DNA of 64,000 nt from CAZACZ01 sp964483695 (GTDB lineage Bacteria; Deinococcota; Deinococci; Deinococcales; Trueperaceae). The stretch lies in the NCBI GenBank assembly GCA_964483695.1, contig CAZACZ010000004.1:1-64000 (forward strand), written 5' to 3'. Positions within the stretch are counted from its first letter, which is position 1, and the number at the start of each line of letters is the position of its first letter. The notes beneath the pieces are model-generated. The model was not told where the DNA came from. It worked only from the letters and a program-made list of their open reading frames with translations, and ran no database searches. The translations under genes and the position numbers were made by a program. Positions 1-10,764 of this stretch are shown piece by piece.

Positions 1-33
1 GCAAGCGTGCCGGCGTGGTGGAAGGAGGGCTGC

Positions 34-354
34 TTGGAAGCTCAAGGAGAACGACTGCTCCAAGACCTGGTGAGCCGGGAGAAGGACCTGGTGGCCAAGG
101 TCGAGGGAGCCAAGGCGGAGGCGGCAGGCGGCGTGGAGAAGGCCCAGGCCGACGCCGCGAAGCTGCTGGCGGACGCCAAGGCGAAGGCGGAGTCGCTCGC
201 CAAGGCCCAGGCCGAAGCCGCCGCCAAGGAGGCCCAAGCCGTTCGTGACGACGTGGTCCGCGCCGCGCGCGACGCCGCCGAAGCGCTGCGGGCCAAGGCC
301 GAGGTGAACCGGGATCGCGCCGTCGCCGCCGTCATGGAGAAGGTCTTGCCATGA
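34..354 (+). CDS. V-type ATPase subunit G/H (peripheral stalk)
   Basis: Small, almost entirely helical, Ala/Lys/Glu-rich protein (about 106 aa) with the heptad pattern of the V/A-ATPase peripheral-stalk subunit that pairs with subunit E to tie V1 to V0. I start it at TTG 34 because AGGAGG (23-28) lies 5 nt upstream; a GTG at 7 is in frame but has no ribosome site in view. It is the first gene of a nine-gene operon, and its stop overlaps the subunit I start (ATGA). The window begins just before it, so the operon promoter is not visible. Function rests on gene order plus coiled-coil composition rather than on a catalytic motif. Confidence 0.85.
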   Translation: MEAQGERLLQDLVSREKDLVAKVEGAKAEAAGGVEKAQADAAKLLADAKAKAESLAKAQAEAAAKEAQAVRDDVVRAARDAAEALRAKAEVNRDRAVAAVMEKVLP

Positions 355-2339
355 TCGCCGCGATGGACCAGGTGCTGGTCGTCGGCCGGCGCTCCCTTGC
401 CAAGGACGTGCTGACGAGCCTGCAGAGCCTGGGGGCGGTGCAGGTCGACACGCTGGCGCCGGACGACGAGGGACAGGCGCTGCGGCGCTTGAAGCTCGAA
501 GGCGACGACCTCCGCGCCAAAGAGGCGTGGGACCGCATCGTCGCGCGCGCCGGTTCGATCCTCGACCTGCTCGGGGTAGGCGAGGTGGCGCCCGCCAAGG
601 CGGACGTCGGCACCGACCCCCGAGCGCTGGAGGCCGACCTGGGCAGCATCGCCGATCAGGTCGAGCGTCTGGTGGCCGAACGCGGCGAGCTGCGCGACGA
701 GCACGAACTCACCCAGACGTACCTGCCTCTGCTGCGCAACCTCGCGCCGATGATCGGTCCGTTGGAGAGCGCCCGGTACCTCGCCGGCGTGGCCTTCATG
801 GTGGCCGGCGACGACGTCACCACCGTCCAGGCGCACCTCGAAGAGGCGTTCGGCGAGCGGTTCACCCTGGTGTCGCGCGCTCACCGCGGCGAGCGGTTGA
901 CGGTGGCCGCGGTCCTGCGCAGCGAGCTCGCGGCGTTCCGCGCCGCCCTGGCGCGCGTCGGGGTGGCGGAGTTGGCGCTGCCGGAGCGCTACGCCGGGCA
1001 GGGCGTCGCCAAGGTCGCGCACGTGATGGAGGAGCGCTCCCAGACCCTCCCCAAGCGTCTCGCCGCCATCGACGAGGAGCTCGCCAAGCTCGCCGCCGCG
1101 CACGGACCTCGCGTGGCGGCCATCCACCGCATGGCCCGCAACCACCAAGCGCGCTACCAACGGCTCGAGGACCTGGCCGAGGGGCGCTACGCGTTCGCGC
1201 TGCAAGGGTGGGTGCCGTCGGCCGAGTCGACGCGCGTGGCTTCCGCCCTCACCAAGCAGTTCGGTGACGACCTGGTCGTGCAGACCCGTCCGGCCGACGA
1301 GCACCACGACGTCGACGTGCCGGTGAAGTTCGACAACCCTGCCTGGGTGCGGCCGTTCCAGGGCCTGTTGGCGCTGTTCGCTCCGCCCAAGTACGGCAGC
1401 TTCGACCCGAGCTGGACGTTGGCCGTCTTCTTCCCCCTCTACTTCGGCATGGTGGTGGGCGACATCGGGTACGGGCTGTTGTTCGTGGCCGTTGCGCTGC
1501 TCCTTCGCCGGCGGGGCGCGGCCGGCAAGAAGCTCGACCTCGGCCCGCTGAACATCGTCGTCCCGCCGAACCTGCTGGCGCCGATCAGCACCGTGATCTT
1601 CTGGCTGGCGGGCTGGAGCATCCTGTTCGGGTTCCTCTTCGGCGAGTTCTTCGGCAACTTCCTCGAGCACTTCCCCCACGCCAAGCCGGTCTTCTACACG
1701 ACCCTGCACCATGACGCCGGGTACGGCCTGATCCCGATCGCGTTGTTCCGCGTCGAGGAGTTCACGCCCCTGCTGCTCCTGAGCATCGGGTTCGGCGTGC
1801 TGCAGGTGTTGGGCGGCTGGATCATCCGCGCTATCTACGGCGTCAAGCACCACGACCGGAAGCACCTCTTCGAAGGGATCGGGATGTTCGCCGGCCTGGC
1901 CGCGGTCGTGGTCTTCGCCGCGGCGTACCTGATGCAAGCGGTGTCGCCGGTGGTGCTCGCCGTCGCCGGGATCGGCTTCGGTGTGTTCTTGATCAGCGCG
2001 GTGCTGGCGAAGATGCCGTTGATGCTGGTCGAACTGATCTCCAACTCCGGCAACATCCTGAGCTACCTACGACTCTTCGCCGTCGGCCTCTCGGCCGCGC
2101 TCGTCGCCAACCTGGCGACCGACCTGGGCTTCGGTCTCAGTGGCATCCTCCCCGTCCTCGGGCCGATCCTCGGCATCGTGATCGGGTTGAGCGTGCACCT
2201 GATCGCGATGGCCCTCACGATCATCGGGCATACGCTGCAGCCGCTCCGTCTGCAGTATGTCGAGTTCTTCACCAAGTTCGGCTTCTACGACGAGAGTGGC
2301 CGATCGTACCAACCGTTCAAGCTCCTAGGAGGCAAGTGA
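351..2339 (+). CDS. V-type ATPase subunit I (V0 a-type stator subunit)
   Basis: 662 aa, close to the usual 640-660 of the family. The N-terminal half (about 1-340) is soluble and rich in coiled coil; the C-terminal half holds the hydrophobic helices that face the K-ring and form the ion half-channels. Family motifs with the functional Arg residues are visible in the last third: SYLRLFAVGLS and QPLRLQYVEF. It starts with the ATG that overlaps the stop of the stalk gene (ATGA), which implies translational coupling. It works with subunit K in H+ translocation; in Deinococcota this complex normally runs as an ATP synthase. Confidence 0.95.
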   Translation: MIAAMDQVLVVGRRSLAKDVLTSLQSLGAVQVDTLAPDDEGQALRRLKLEGDDLRAKEAWDRIVARAGSILDLLGVGEVAPAKADVGTDPRALEADLGSIADQVERLVAERGELRDEHELTQTYLPLLRNLAPMIGPLESARYLAGVAFMVAGDDVTTVQAHLEEAFGERFTLVSRAHRGERLTVAAVLRSELAAFRAALARVGVAELALPERYAGQGVAKVAHVMEERSQTLPKRLAAIDEELAKLAAAHGPRVAAIHRMARNHQARYQRLEDLAEGRYAFALQGWVPSAESTRVASALTKQFGDDLVVQTRPADEHHDVDVPVKFDNPAWVRPFQGLLALFAPPKYGSFDPSWTLAVFFPLYFGMVVGDIGYGLLFVAVALLLRRRGAAGKKLDLGPLNIVVPPNLLAPISTVIFWLAGWSILFGFLFGEFFGNFLEHFPHAKPVFYTTLHHDAGYGLIPIALFRVEEFTPLLLLSIGFGVLQVLGGWIIRAIYGVKHHDRKHLFEGIGMFAGLAAVVVFAAAYLMQAVSPVVLAVAGIGFGVFLISAVLAKMPLMLVELISNSGNILSYLRLFAVGLSAALVANLATDLGFGLSGILPVLGPILGIVIGLSVHLIAMALTIIGHTLQPLRLQYVEFFTKFGFYDESGRSYQPFKLLGGK

Positions 2340-2650
2340 TGCAAAAGGTCGTTCGTGTACTCGGTACCGTCTCCCTCTTCGCCCTGGTCGGCGCCGTCGC
2401 CTTCGCCCAGGAAGCTGCCGGCCCCGGCATCGGCGCCGGCCTGATCGCGCTCGGCGCGGGTCTCGCCATCGGCCTCTCGGCCATCGCCGTGGCCATCGCC
2501 CAGTCGGCCATCGGCTCGGCCGGCGCCGGCACGCTGGCGGAGCGCCCCGAGGCGTTCGGTCAGATCCTGATCTACCTGGTCATCCCCGAGACGCTGATCA
2601 TCTTCGGTTTCGTCATCGCCTTCTTCCTGAACAACCAGATCGGCGGGTAA
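2339..2650 (+). CDS. V-type ATPase subunit K/L (proteolipid c-ring)
   Basis: 103 aa with three hydrophobic stretches. The first (about 1-22, ending AFAQ) looks like a cleavable signal peptide, as reported for the Thermus proteolipid. The mature part is a two-helix hairpin with the Gly/Ala-rich ring helix and the ion-binding Glu in VIPET of the second helix. I prefer ATG 2339 to the preceding GTG (2336) because AGGAGG (2327-2332) is 6 nt before it; the ATG shares one base with the stop of subunit I (TGATG). It forms the rotor ring facing subunit I. Confidence 0.93.
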   Translation: MQKVVRVLGTVSLFALVGAVAFAQEAAGPGIGAGLIALGAGLAIGLSAIAVAIAQSAIGSAGAGTLAERPEAFGQILIYLVIPETLIIFGFVIAFFLNNQIGG

Positions 2651-2653
2651 CAC

Positions 2654-3244
2654 GTGCCCGATCTTTCGACTCTGCTCGAGAAAGAAGCGAGCGCGGAGAT
2701 CGAAGCCATCCTCTCCGAGGCGCGCGCGCGCGCCTCGGAGATCCTCGCTGGGGCCCGCTCCGAGGCCGACACGCTGGTCGGCGCGCGCGAGCGCGCCGCC
2801 AAGGCGCAGCGTGAGGCGACGCTCGTGCGTGCTCGCTCGGCGGCGCAGCTGGAAGCTTCGTCGCTCCGCTTGCGGGCGCAGCACGACGGCGTGCAGAGCG
2901 TCTTCGAGGCGGCTCGCGGCAAGATCGAGGCGTTGCTCTCCGACGATGGCGCCTACGCCCCCGTGTTCGCCAAGCTGCTGGCGCAGGCGCTGGATGGCCT
3001 CGGCGGTCAGCAGGTCGACGCGGTGCTGGTAGCCGCCGCCGACCGAGCGATGGCCGAGAAGGCAGCCAAGGACGCTGGGCTCTCCGCGCCCATCGAGGTG
3101 GCCGACGACGTTCGCGGCGGCGTGCGGATCCGCACCCGCAGCCGCAGCATCATCGAGAACACCCTGTTCGGACGGCTCGAGGCGCTCAAGGGCGAGCTCG
3201 CGTCCGTGGTGTCGCAGACCCTCTTCCCGACCGAAGCGAGCTGA
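2654..3244 (+). CDS. V-type ATPase subunit E (peripheral stalk)
   Basis: 196 aa. The N-terminal 90 residues are one long charged helix (Glu/Ala/Arg heptads) and the rest a globular domain ending in a conserved-looking VRGGVRIRTRSR stretch followed by helices, the layout of the V/A-ATPase E subunit that binds the top of the A3B3 head. It starts with GTG three bases after the proteolipid gene stop, so it is translated from the same operon. It partners with the small stalk subunit encoded at 34-354. Confidence 0.92.
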   Translation: MPDLSTLLEKEASAEIEAILSEARARASEILAGARSEADTLVGARERAAKAQREATLVRARSAAQLEASSLRLRAQHDGVQSVFEAARGKIEALLSDDGAYAPVFAKLLAQALDGLGGQQVDAVLVAAADRAMAEKAAKDAGLSAPIEVADDVRGGVRIRTRSRSIIENTLFGRLEALKGELASVVSQTLFPTEAS

Positions 3245-3249
3245 GCGCC

Positions 3250-4266
3250 ATGTCCAGCGATTACGGCTACATCAACGCGCGCGTGCGTGGCATGAAGGCG
3301 AAGCTGCTGGGTCCGTCGTTCTACCAGGCGGCGCTCGACGGCACCGACTTCCGCGCGTTCACCTCCGCGCTGGCCCAGACGCCCTACATGCGCGACCTCG
3401 AGGAAGCGCAGGCGCGTCAGGAAGGGCTGCCGGCCGTCGATCGCGCGGTCGCTCGCAACGTCTACCGCACGGCGCACAGCATGCTGTCGTTCGCCGACGG
3501 CACGCCACGGGCGCTGATCGGGCTGCTGCTGATGCGCTTCGACCTGGCCAACGTCAAGTCCATCGCGCGCGGCAAGCACGCCGGCAAGGGCTTGGACGAG
3601 ATCCAAGGCTCGCTCTTCCCGGCAGGGGAGCTGAAGCCCTCGCTGCTGGAGGAGGCCGCCGTGGCCTCCGACATGCCGGCCGCGGCGCAGGTGTTGGCGC
3701 TCAGCCGCACCGAGGTGGCGGCGGCGTTCCTCAAGGCCGCGCGGCGGTACCAGTCCGACCACGACCTCTACACCCTGGAGCTCGCGCTCGATCAGGCGTA
3801 CTACCGCGCGCTCCTCGATCGCGCCGATCGCGCCGGCGCCCCTGCCGATCTCAAGCGCCACCTGCAACGCGAGATCGACGCCACCAACCTGCGCACCGCG
3901 CTGAAGGTCCGCGGGCACGCTCAGGGCGCCGCTCCGGAGCTGTTCGTGCCGGGCGGCCGCGAGTTGTCGCGCGCCACCTTCGACGCCCTCTTGCTCGATG
4001 CCGACGGTGCCATGCAGGCCCTGGCGGGCGGTAGTTTCGCCGGGGTCGCGGCCGTGGCCGCCGACCTCGGATCCGCCGAGGCCGAGATCCGCAAGGTGCT
4101 CGACGCCTCGGCCCGCCGCTCCGCCGCCGACCCGCTCGACATCGGCGTCGTGCTCGACTACCTGCGGCGCAAGGAGGCCGAGGCCGCCAGCCTGCGGTTG
4201 CTGGCGCGCGGCAAGTTCTACGGTGTCCCGCGCGCGGCGTTGGAGAAGGAACTGACCCATGCCTAG
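3250..4266 (+). CDS. V-type ATPase subunit C (d-type, central stalk socket)
   Basis: 338 aa, all-helical, beginning with the typical SDYGYINARVRGMKAKLL segment of the A-type C (V-type d) subunit. This subunit sits on the proteolipid ring and receives the D/F shaft. It lies 5 nt after subunit E, and its end overlaps the start of subunit F by 8 nt. Length and position in the operon agree with the Thermus orthologue. Confidence 0.93.
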   Translation: MSSDYGYINARVRGMKAKLLGPSFYQAALDGTDFRAFTSALAQTPYMRDLEEAQARQEGLPAVDRAVARNVYRTAHSMLSFADGTPRALIGLLLMRFDLANVKSIARGKHAGKGLDEIQGSLFPAGELKPSLLEEAAVASDMPAAAQVLALSRTEVAAAFLKAARRYQSDHDLYTLELALDQAYYRALLDRADRAGAPADLKRHLQREIDATNLRTALKVRGHAQGAAPELFVPGGRELSRATFDALLLDADGAMQALAGGSFAGVAAVAADLGSAEAEIRKVLDASARRSAADPLDIGVVLDYLRRKEAEAASLRLLARGKFYGVPRAALEKELTHA

Positions 4267-4585
4267 GATGGTCGTGCTGACCGACGCCGAGACCGCCATC
4301 GGCTACCGCCTGGCGGGCGTCGAGGTGCGCGAAGCCACGCCCGAGGCGGCGGTGCCCGCGCTCGAAGACCTCATCACCTCGGAGGCGTACGGCCTGGTCG
4401 TCGTCGACGAGGGCCTGGTCGCGGACCCGGTGCGTGCCACCGAGCGCGTCATGCGCGGCCGCGACCTTCCCGTGCTGCTATCCGTGCCGAGTCTCGGCGT
4501 GGCCTTCGGGGAAGGCGACGACGCCGTCCAGTACATGAAGGACCTCGTTCGCAGCGCCATCGGCTTCGACATCAAGCTGGAGTAA
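4259..4585 (+). CDS. V-type ATPase subunit F (central stalk)
   Basis: 108 aa with a Rossmann-like alternation of beta strands and helices, including a VVLTDAETAIGYRLAGVEV opening and a P-S-L-G region, as expected for the F subunit that binds the D shaft and modulates activity. It overlaps the end of subunit C by 8 nt and ends in TAA 13 nt before the A subunit, which has the ribosome site CAGGAGAG just upstream. Confidence 0.92.
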   Translation: MPRMVVLTDAETAIGYRLAGVEVREATPEAAVPALEDLITSEAYGLVVVDEGLVADPVRATERVMRGRDLPVLLSVPSLGVAFGEGDDAVQYMKDLVRSAIGFDIKLE

Positions 4586-4598
4586 GCAGGAGAGATTC

Positions 4599-6338
<1,740 letters not shown>

Positions 6339-6354
6339 GGCCGGGAGAGAGTCG

Positions 6355-7779
<1,425 letters not shown>

Positions 7780-7797
7780 CCGGGAGGGAGGTGCCCC

Positions 7798-8442
7798 ATG
7801 GCTGAGAACGTCGCTCCTACGCGCTCCAACCTGTTGCAGCGCCGCGACCAGGTCAAGCTCGCCATCCGCGGCGCCGACCTGCTCAAGCGCAAGCGCGACG
7901 CGTTGGTGGGCGAGTTCTTCGCCCTCGTCAAGGCCTCGCTCGAGGCGCGCAGGGCGCTGTCCCAGGCGAGCCGAGAGGCGTACTTCGCGCTCTTCCTCGC
8001 CAACGCGTGGGATGGGCCCGAGGCGGTCGGCAGCCTGGCGCTGGCGCAGCAGGAGGCTCTCGAGATCGACCTCAAGATGGAGAACATCTTCGGCGTCAAG
8101 GTGCCGCAGGTGCTGCAACCGACGTTCGACGACGCGCTGCCGTTCTCGCCCGTCGGCGCAGGGGCGTCCACCCTGAAGGCCGCCGCGCAGTTCCGCAAGC
8201 TGGTGGAGGCCATCATCAACGTGGCAGCCACCGAGACACGCCTGCGCCGCATCGGCGAGGAGATCAAGAAGACCAACCGACGCGTGAACGCGCTCGAGCA
8301 GCTGGTGATCCCCGGCATCAACTACGAGATCCGCCAGATCCGCAGCGTGCTGGATCAGCGCGCCTTGGAGGAGGTCACGGTGCTGAAGCGCATCAAGGCC
8401 AAGCTCGAGGCGCGCGAGGAGGCCGAGAAGGCCGCCGACTGA
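7798..8442 (+). CDS. V-type ATPase subunit D (central rotor shaft)
   Basis: 214 aa, beginning with the characteristic PTRSNLLQRRDQVKLAIRG segment and dominated by two long helices at either end that form the antiparallel coiled-coil shaft inside A3B3. It has GGGAGGGAGG just before the ATG. It is the last gene of the operon; a hairpin followed by a T-rich stretch starts 24 nt after its stop. Confidence 0.95.
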   Translation: MAENVAPTRSNLLQRRDQVKLAIRGADLLKRKRDALVGEFFALVKASLEARRALSQASREAYFALFLANAWDGPEAVGSLALAQQEALEIDLKMENIFGVKVPQVLQPTFDDALPFSPVGAGASTLKAAAQFRKLVEAIINVAATETRLRRIGEEIKKTNRRVNALEQLVIPGINYEIRQIRSVLDQRALEEVTVLKRIKAKLEAREEAEKAAD

Positions 8443-8466
8443 GGCCGAACGGTCGCACGCAGCAGT

Positions 8467-8499
8467 GGCGCCGCCCTCGATGGGCGGCGCCCTTGCTTT
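8467..8499 (+). terminator. Intrinsic terminator of the V-ATPase operon
   Basis: Perfect 10-bp stem GGCGCCGCCC (8467-8476) / GGGCGGCGCC (8482-8491) with loop TCGAT, followed by CTTGCTTT. It lies directly after subunit D and before the next promoter. Confidence 0.85.
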
Positions 8500-8540
8500 G
8501 GAGCGTCGGCCGCGGTGCCGGCGCAGACGACCGTGCCGGA

Positions 8541-8546
8541 TACCAT
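8541..8546 (+). promoter_or_regulatory. -10 element TACCAT, leaderless start of the CsgG-like gene
   Basis: TACCAT ends 8 nt before ATG 8555. There is no Shine-Dalgarno, so the transcript probably begins at or next to the start codon. No -35 box is recognisable. Confidence 0.55.
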
Positions 8547-8554
8547 GGGAGTCG

Positions 8555-9295
8555 ATGATCCGCTTCCGCGCGGCAAGGCGCCCGACCGCCACCCTCGCGC
8601 TCGCCACGATCGTTCTCCTACTGGCGGCGTGCGCGCCGGCCACGCGATCGCCGAACGACCCGGACGTCCGCCCGTACGACCTCCCACCGCTCGAGGGGGA
8701 GGCACGCTACACGGTGGCGGTGTACGACATCGAGACCGACCCCACCCGCGTCGACGTCGGGCTGCTGCCGGCCGCGGAGCGCGACGCGCGCTTCTACGCC
8801 GAGCTCGGTCAGGGCGTCGGCGACGTCGTGATGCGCGAGCTCTACGAGCTCGATCGCTTCGACCTGGTCGAGCGGAGGAACCTCGCGGCCATCCTGGCCG
8901 AACAGGATCTTGGGCGAACGGGGCGCTTCGACCCCGGCACGGTAGCCGAGGTCGGCCGTCTCAGCGGCGCCGAACTGATCGTGGTCGGCGCCGTCAGCGA
9001 GTTCGCCGTCGACCGGACCAGCGCCGTGCTGCCCGGGTTCCTGGGCGGGGCGACGCTCACCACCGTACGGGTGACCGTCGAGTTGCGCGTGGTGGACGTG
9101 CGCACCGGCCGCATCCTGGGCCTCGGCAGCGGTCGCGGCAGCGGCACCGACAGCGAGGTCACGCTGGCGTCGCTCCAGCAGTCGATCCGGTTGCTGCGCG
9201 TCGGCACGGTGCGGCCCTCGCTGGTCGGCACCGCGCTGCGCAACGCCATCCGCGAGGCGCTGGAGACCGCGGTGGCGCGGTTGCCCGCGCGCTGA
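8555..9295 (+). CDS. CsgG-family lipoprotein
   Basis: 246 aa. N-terminal signal with a lipobox (LLAAC, Cys near residue 28), then a CsgG/FlgO-like domain: an N-terminal beta-alpha core (RYTVAVYDIETDPTR), a segment reading ELDRFDLVERRNLAAILAEQ and then GRLSGAELIVVGAVSEF, typical of CsgG proteins that monitor or form outer-membrane assemblies. I chose ATG 8555 because it gives a clean signal peptide and lies 8 nt after the -10 element TACCAT. It is a single gene between the ATPase terminator and the amino-acid transporter promoter. The fold family is clear; the exact role (secretion pore, LPS/curli-like assembly or other) cannot be told. Confidence 0.8.
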   Translation: MIRFRAARRPTATLALATIVLLLAACAPATRSPNDPDVRPYDLPPLEGEARYTVAVYDIETDPTRVDVGLLPAAERDARFYAELGQGVGDVVMRELYELDRFDLVERRNLAAILAEQDLGRTGRFDPGTVAEVGRLSGAELIVVGAVSEFAVDRTSAVLPGFLGGATLTTVRVTVELRVVDVRTGRILGLGSGRGSGTDSEVTLASLQQSIRLLRVGTVRPSLVGTALRNAIREALETAVARLPAR

Positions 9296-9473
9296 CGCTT
9301 CCCAGTGCCGCGCCAGTGGCGTATGGAAGGCCGGCAGGGTCTACTGCCCGCGGTCGCCTCACCTTCGATGGCCACCACCGATCCGACAGCCGCCAGGCCG
9401 CGCCAACCCCCGTCGAGTACGCTCACGCCTGGAACCCCCTGACGAGCCAAGTGTCCTGGACTCGTACACGTCT

Positions 9474-9503
9474 TTGACGTTGGGCGGCCCGCGACGGTAT
9501 GCT
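9474..9503 (+). promoter_or_regulatory. Promoter of the aapJQMP transporter operon
   Basis: TTGACG (9474-9479), 18-nt spacer, TATGCT (9498-9503): one of the few promoters in the window with both boxes. It leaves a leader of about 85 nt ending in AGGAAGGTGG before ATG 9595. The rest of the intergenic stretch 9296-9473 holds no gene that I can support. Confidence 0.75.
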
Positions 9504-9594
9504 GCCGCCAGACCCCTTCATCCTCCAACTTGAGGGCGTCAATCCAACGTGCCTGCTCGTGACGCAGGCCCATGTTCATCAGGAAGGTGGACCC

Positions 9595-10620
9595 ATGAAG
9601 CGATCCATCCATCTGGTCGTAGCGCTAGCCGTTCTCGTGTTCTTCGGCACCGCGTTCTCGCAAAGCGTCGTCAACGCCATCAAGGAGCGCGGCGAGCTCC
9701 GGTGCGGTGTCAACGCGAACCTGCCGGGCTTCGGCTACGTCGACGCAGCCGGCGACTACCAAGGTTTCGACGTCGACTTCTGCCGCGCACTTGCCGCCGC
9801 CGTCCTTGGTGACGCCGACGCCGTCGTCTACCGGCCCTTGACCGCCGGCGAACGTCCGACCGCGCTGCAGTCCGGCGAGATCGACGTTCTGATCCGCAAC
9901 ACGACCTGGACGAGCAGCCGCGACACGGCGTGGGGCGCGGACTTCGCACCCACGACGTTCTACGACGGCCAGGGCTTCATGGTCCGCAAGGACTCCGGCA
10001 TCAACACCCTGCAGGACTTCGAGGGCCGCTCGATCTGCGTGCAGTCGGGGACGACCACCGAAACGAACCTTGCGACGACGATGGCGGGTCTCGGCGTGCA
10101 GTTCACGCCCGTGATCTTCGAGACGTCTCCTGTGCTCGTCTCCGCCTACGACGACGGGCAGTGCGACGGCTGGACGACCGACTCCTCCGGCCTCGTCTCG
10201 CTCCAGCAGACCCTCCGAGTGCCAGACGATCACAAGATCCTGCCCGTCCTGATCTCCAAGGAGCCGCTCGGCCCTCTGGTCCTGCAGGGCGATGACCAGT
10301 GGTTCGACATCGTCAAGTGGACCGTCTTCGCGCTCTTCAACGCCGAAGAGCTCGGCGTGACGCAGGCGAACGTCGATGAGCTGTTGGTCTCCGCTGCCGA
10401 CCCGCAGGTCCTCCGCCTCCTTGGCGCCCCCGGCAGCGAGAGCTACGTTCAGGATCTCGGCCTGTCGGCCGCCGCCTTCCGGAACGCGATTCGCGCCGTC
10501 GGCAACTACGGCGAGATCTTCGATCGGAACCTCGGCTCCGGCTCGGTGTTCCAACTCGAGCGTGGTCTGAATGCCCAGTACTACGAGGGTGGCCTGATCT
10601 ACGGGTACCCGTTCAACTGA
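9595..10620 (+). CDS. aapJ: Amino-acid ABC transporter substrate-binding protein (AapJ-like)
   Basis: 341 aa with a Sec signal peptide (about 1-22, ending AFSQS) and the family-3 solute-binding fold; the opening GELRCGVNANLPGFGYVD and the later DVLIRNTTWTSSRDT are typical of the AapJ/BztA group that binds general L-amino acids or polar amino acids. ATG 9595 is chosen over the ATG at 9499 because AGGAAGG precedes it and the signal peptide begins there. It is the first gene of a binding protein-permease-permease-ATPase operon. A long hairpin follows the stop, a common way to keep binding protein more abundant than permease. Confidence 0.93.
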   Translation: MKRSIHLVVALAVLVFFGTAFSQSVVNAIKERGELRCGVNANLPGFGYVDAAGDYQGFDVDFCRALAAAVLGDADAVVYRPLTAGERPTALQSGEIDVLIRNTTWTSSRDTAWGADFAPTTFYDGQGFMVRKDSGINTLQDFEGRSICVQSGTTTETNLATTMAGLGVQFTPVIFETSPVLVSAYDDGQCDGWTTDSSGLVSLQQTLRVPDDHKILPVLISKEPLGPLVLQGDDQWFDIVKWTVFALFNAEELGVTQANVDELLVSAADPQVLRLLGAPGSESYVQDLGLSAAAFRNAIRAVGNYGEIFDRNLGSGSVFQLERGLNAQYYEGGLIYGYPFN

Positions 10621-10662
10621 TCGAGTCGAGTCCGGGAAACCGCTGGCAGCTGACCGCGATGA

Positions 10663-10698
10663 CCGCCAGGGTGGGGACATTGAGCCCCGCCCTGGCGG
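10663..10698 (+). other. Intercistronic hairpin between aapJ and aapQ
   Basis: 14-bp stem CCGCCAGGGTGGGG (10663-10676) with CCCCGCCCTGGCGG (10685-10698), one T-G pair, loop ACATTGAG. No T-tract follows, so it looks like an mRNA-stabilising or attenuating structure rather than a full terminator. Confidence 0.75.
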
Positions 10699-10764
10699 CA
10701 TCGGGTGACTTGCCCGTCACGAGCCATGCCAACACGCGACCCGCGAGGCGATGAAGAACCCTCC

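Noticed and set aside
42..1937. Very long open frame antisense to V-ATPase subunits G and I
   Set aside because: Shadow of GC-rich codon use on the opposite strand; composition is His/Arg/Gly/Asp-rich with no domain. The same applies to the long antisense frames over 4572-6362, 7210-8643, 10717-12669, 40817-42685, 42439-43899 and 50206-52707.
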